From Steroidobacteraceae bacterium (GTDB taxonomy: Bacteria; Pseudomonadota; Gammaproteobacteria; Steroidobacterales; Steroidobacteraceae): a stretch of 64,000 nucleotides of DNA. Below, piece after piece: positions 61,070 through 64,000 of this stretch. Every line of letters starts with the position of its first letter. Position 1 is the first letter of the stretch. The notes below the pieces were generated by a model. The model saw only the letters and a program-made list of their open reading frames with translations, was not told the origin of the DNA and searched no databases. Both the position numbers and the translations under genes were made by a program. The stretch lies in NCBI GenBank assembly GCA_025458865.1, contig JALORP010000001.1:62001-126000 (forward strand), written 5' to 3'.

Positions 61070-62566
61070 ATGGCGCGCTTCGACAACGTCCTGGCCACGA
61101 TCGGCGGCACGCCGGTCGTCCGGCTGAACCGGCTCTCGCCGCCCGGCGTGACGGTCTGGGTGAAGACGGAGTCGCGCAACCCGGGCGGGTCGGTCAAGGA
61201 CCGCATGGCGCGGGCCGTGATCGAGGCGGCCGAGCGCAGCGGCGCGCTGAAGCCGGGCCAGACGGTGGTCGAGGCGACGAGCGGCAATACCGGCATCGCG
61301 TTGGCCATGGTCTGCGCGCAGATGGGGTATCCGCTCGTCGTCACGATGGCCGAGAACTTCTCGATCGAGCGGCGCCGGCTGATGCGCTTCCTCGGCGCCA
61401 AGGTGGTGCTGACGCCCGCGGCGGAGAAGGGCAGCGGCATGCTGGCGAAGGCCGTCGAGCTTGCGCGAACGCACGGCTGGTTCCTCTGCCGCCAGTTCGA
61501 GAACGAGGCGAACGCCGACGCGCACAGCGCGACCACCGCCCGGGAGATCCTCGAGGACTTCGACGGCCAGCGCCTCGATGCCTGGGTGACCGGCTTTGGC
61601 ACCGGTGGAACCCTGAAGGGTGTCGCGCGGGTGCTCAAGGCCACGCGTCCCGGGATCCGCATCGTGGCCTGCGAGCCGGACAACTCGCCGGTGATGGCGA
61701 GCGGCGTGCCGCAGCCGCGCGGCGCGGACGGCGCGCCGGCTGCGAGCCACCCGCATTTCCGGCCGCACCCGATGCAGGGCTGGAGCCCTGACTTCATCTC
61801 CCGTCTCGCCGAGGATGCGCGTAACGACGGCCTGATCGACGAGATCCGGCCGGTGAGCGGCCACGACGCGCTCGCGACCGCCCGCGCGCTTGCCCGGGAG
61901 GAGGGCATCTTCGCCGGCATCACGAGCGGAGCAGCGCTGGCCGGCGCGCTCGCGCTGGCCGGCGAACTGCCGGCGGGCAGCCATGTGCTGTGCATGCTGG
62001 CCGATACGGGTGAACGTTACCTGAGCACGCCGCTCTTCGCGGACATCGAGGCAGACATGGACGCCGAGGAGCTCGCGATTTCGCGTTCGACGCCGCTCGC
62101 ACGCTTCGACGCACCGCCGCCCCCTGCGCCCGTGCCGGCCCAGGCCGAGACGCCGCCGGCCGATGACGAGGCCGAGGCCTTCGTGACCGCGGCGATTGGC
62201 GACCCGGCCGAGCCGGTCGTGATGTTCGCGCTGGAGTACTGCGAGTTCTGCTGGTCTTTGCGCAAGCTCTTCGCCCGGCTCGGCATGCGCTACCGCTCGG
62301 TCGACCTGGACTCGGCGGCGCTGCAAGCCGGCGACCTCGGCGTGCGGGCCCGACCCGTGCTCAAGGCCCTGACCGGCGCGCCGACCATCCCCCAGGTCTT
62401 CATCGCCGGTCAGCTGATCGGCGGCTGCACCGAGGTCTTCGACGCCTTCAAGGCGGGACGCCTGCAGTCCGCACTGTCCGCGGCGGGCGTCGCCCACGAG
62501 CCCTGCCCAGGCCTCGATCCCTACCAGCTGCTGCCCACCTGGCTGCACCCCCGCAAGACGGCCTGA
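61070..62566 (+). CDS. Cysteine synthase-glutaredoxin fusion
   Basis: A 498-residue two-domain protein. Residues 1-340 are a PLP fold type II cysteine synthase: catalytic Lys43 in GGSVKDR, SGNTGIAL for the carboxylate, and GFGTGGTLKGVARVL for the phosphate. A Pro/Ala linker (about 345-370) leads to a glutaredoxin domain with redox pair C391EFC394 and cis-Pro in APTIPQVFI. It should join a sulfur nucleophile to an activated serine, with an attached thiol-disulfide unit that could deliver or protect sulfur. FRPHPMQGWSPDFI places it in a CysK side branch. GGGAG precedes the ATG. The decarboxylase gene follows by nine bases. Confidence 0.9.
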   Translation: MARFDNVLATIGGTPVVRLNRLSPPGVTVWVKTESRNPGGSVKDRMARAVIEAAERSGALKPGQTVVEATSGNTGIALAMVCAQMGYPLVVTMAENFSIERRRLMRFLGAKVVLTPAAEKGSGMLAKAVELARTHGWFLCRQFENEANADAHSATTAREILEDFDGQRLDAWVTGFGTGGTLKGVARVLKATRPGIRIVACEPDNSPVMASGVPQPRGADGAPAASHPHFRPHPMQGWSPDFISRLAEDARNDGLIDEIRPVSGHDALATARALAREEGIFAGITSGAALAGALALAGELPAGSHVLCMLADTGERYLSTPLFADIEADMDAEELAISRSTPLARFDAPPPPAPVPAQAETPPADDEAEAFVTAAIGDPAEPVVMFALEYCEFCWSLRKLFARLGMRYRSVDLDSAALQAGDLGVRARPVLKALTGAPTIPQVFIAGQLIGGCTEVFDAFKAGRLQSALSAAGVAHEPCPGLDPYQLLPTWLHPRKTA

Positions 62567-62575
62567 GTCGCGGCG

Positions 62576-63982
62576 ATGAATTCCTGCATGCAGACGGCCA
62601 AACCCCTCGATCTTCCCGTCAGCGACGGCCTTGCCGACCTGCTGATGGATGCCGCGCGCCGTGCGCTGCGCTACCGCGAGCACCTCGCGACGCGCAGCGT
62701 CTGCCCGCGGCCCGGCTCGACGGCGCGCCTGCTCGATCGGCTCGGCGGACCGTTGCCCGAGCGGCCCGCAGATCCGGCGGAGGTGATCGGCGCGCTGGAC
62801 AGCTACGGATCGCCGGCGACCATGGGTTCGGCCGGCGGACGCTTCTTCGGCTACGTGATCGGCGGCTCGCTGCCGTCCACCGTCGCGGCGAGCTGGCTCG
62901 CCACCGCCTGGGACCAGAACACCGGGCTGATGTCGGCCGCACCGGCGACGACGCTGATCGAGCAGATCGCGCTCGACTGGGTTCTCGAGGTGCTCGACCT
63001 GCCGCGAGGCTCGGCGGGCGCCTTCGTCACCGGCTGCCAGATGGCCAACTTCACGGGGCTTGCCGCGGCGCGCCACGCGCTGCTCGCCCGGCAGGGCTGG
63101 GACGTGGAGGCGGACGGCCTCATCGGGGCGCCGCCTCTCCCGGTCATCGTCGGGGAGGAGGCGCACAGCACGATCTTCAAGGCGCTGGCCCTGCTGGGTC
63201 TCGGCCGTGATCGCGTGCTGCGCGTCCCGGCGGACGGACAGGGCCGGCTGCGGCCGGAGCGGCTGCCTGACATCGCGGGCCCGGCCATCGTCTGCCTGCA
63301 GGCCGGCAACGTGAACACCGGCGCCTTCGACCCGGCTGGCCCGGTGATCGAGTGGGCGCGCGAACGCGGCGCCTGGGTGCACGTGGATGGCGCCTTCGGG
63401 CTGTGGGCGCGCGTGGCGCCAGCGCGGCGCTCGCTGGCGGCAGGCTTCGAGGACGCCGACTCCTGGGCGACGGATGCGCACAAGTGGCTCAACGTGCCCT
63501 ACGACTGCGGCATCGGGCTGGTGCGGGACCCGGCGGCGCTGCGCGGCGCGATGGGCACCGGCGCGGCCTACCTGCAGGAGTCGCCGGTGCGCGAGCCGAT
63601 GCAGTACACGCCGGAGCTGTCGCGTCGCGCGCGGGGCGTCGAGGTCTGGGCGGCGCTGCGCACGCTCGGCCGCCAAGGCGTCGCCGACCTCGTGGAGCGC
63701 TGCTGCGTGCACGCGTCGCGCTTCGCGGCGGGCCTGCGCGAATCGGGCCACGAGGTCCTGAACGAGGTGAGCCTGAACCAGGTGCTCGTCGCCTTCGGGG
63801 ACGACGAGCGAACCCGGCGCGTGATCGAGGCGCTCCAGCGGGACGGCACCTGCTGGTGCAGCGGGACGATCTGGCGCGGACGGGCGGCGATGCGCATCAG
63901 CGTCAGTTCGCACGCTACGAGCGGCGCGGACGTGGAGGCGAGCCTCGCCGCCATGCGGCGCCTCGCGAACGCCGCGGCCTGA
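62576..63982 (+). CDS. PLP-dependent group II decarboxylase
   Basis: A 468-residue fold type I enzyme of the aromatic-L-amino-acid/glutamate decarboxylase family. The PLP Lys is K303 in TDAHKWLNVPYDCG, preceded by WVHVDGAFG. The GSAGGRFFGYVIGG region is typical of a large uncharacterised bacterial branch. Substrate is not fixed; its pairing with the cysteine synthase fusion raises a sulfur amino acid such as cysteine or cysteate. It ends 18 bases before the window edge. Confidence 0.88.
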   Translation: MNSCMQTAKPLDLPVSDGLADLLMDAARRALRYREHLATRSVCPRPGSTARLLDRLGGPLPERPADPAEVIGALDSYGSPATMGSAGGRFFGYVIGGSLPSTVAASWLATAWDQNTGLMSAAPATTLIEQIALDWVLEVLDLPRGSAGAFVTGCQMANFTGLAAARHALLARQGWDVEADGLIGAPPLPVIVGEEAHSTIFKALALLGLGRDRVLRVPADGQGRLRPERLPDIAGPAIVCLQAGNVNTGAFDPAGPVIEWARERGAWVHVDGAFGLWARVAPARRSLAAGFEDADSWATDAHKWLNVPYDCGIGLVRDPAALRGAMGTGAAYLQESPVREPMQYTPELSRRARGVEVWAALRTLGRQGVADLVERCCVHASRFAAGLRESGHEVLNEVSLNQVLVAFGDDERTRRVIEALQRDGTCWCSGTIWRGRAAMRISVSSHATSGADVEASLAAMRRLANAAA

Positions 63983-64000
63983 GCAGGTCGCGGGCCGGGT

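Noticed and set aside
60767-63913. 1048-codon open frame on the minus strand
   Set aside because: It is antisense to the cysteine synthase fusion and the decarboxylase. The translation is low-complexity Arg/His/Ala with no motif.
1-64000. Mobile elements, phage genes, CRISPR arrays, rRNA and tRNA genes
   Set aside because: No transposase or integrase, no regularly spaced repeats and no recognisable tRNA or rRNA sequence were found on reading both strands. tRNA detection by eye is imperfect.

Overview
The window reads as chromosomal DNA of a high-GC (about two thirds G+C or more by eye) Gram-negative member of the Pseudomonadota, most likely a gammaproteobacterium. Supporting signs are a TonB-dependent receptor, a slyX homologue, a PQQ dehydrogenase, a SelO pseudokinase, a GGDEF-EAL regulator and a lipobox cytochrome. 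No rRNA, tRNA, CRISPR array, phage or insertion sequence was seen, and no gene-free stretch exceeds about 250 bases.

1-32 kb is mostly general-purpose genes: transporters (MFS, APC, SulP, MgtA-like ATPase, MarC), exported peptidases (M14, S9), redox and detoxification enzymes (OsmC, GST, Old Yellow Enzyme family), signalling (GlxA/AraC regulator, GGDEF-EAL) and small membrane proteins. Two entries stand out. A short-chain dehydrogenase-like protein at 14904-15596 carries the exact signature motifs of halohydrin dehalogenases. An FrhB-family iron-sulfur flavoprotein at 20471-21718 resembles 7-hydroxymethyl chlorophyll a reductase.

32-55 kb is a catabolic island. It holds a PQQ alcohol dehydrogenase with an N-terminal haem, a TonB receptor, an acyl-CoA synthetase, an alpha-methylacyl-CoA racemase-like protein, an acyl-CoA dehydrogenase of ACAD10/11 type, two APH-fold kinases like the N-terminal half of ACAD11, a FadB-like protein, a thiolase, a Baeyer-Villiger-type monooxygenase, SDRs, hydrolases, and a luciferase-like monooxygenase with a flavin reductase. 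The set fits uptake and beta-oxidation of a methyl-branched and/or cyclic substrate (isoprenoid, terpenoid or steroid-like), though the substrate itself is inferred. A TetR gene at 54552 has a perfect palindrome inside its own promoter. Related 19-bp sites lie in three divergent promoter regions of the island, suggesting one regulon.

55-61 kb holds a set of genes for coenzyme F420: cofD-cofE on the minus strand, diverging from cofC-fbiC-npdG on the plus strand with overlapping ORFs. F420 is uncommon in Pseudomonadota. The set has no FbiB-type nitroreductase domain, so the side-chain chemistry (2-phospholactate or 3-phosphoglycerate, rather than phosphoenolpyruvate) is an open question. Possible F420 users nearby are the luciferase-like enzyme and the FrhB-family protein.

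61-64 kb is a small operon: a 29-residue membrane peptide, a cysteine synthase fused to a glutaredoxin domain, and a PLP-dependent decarboxylase.
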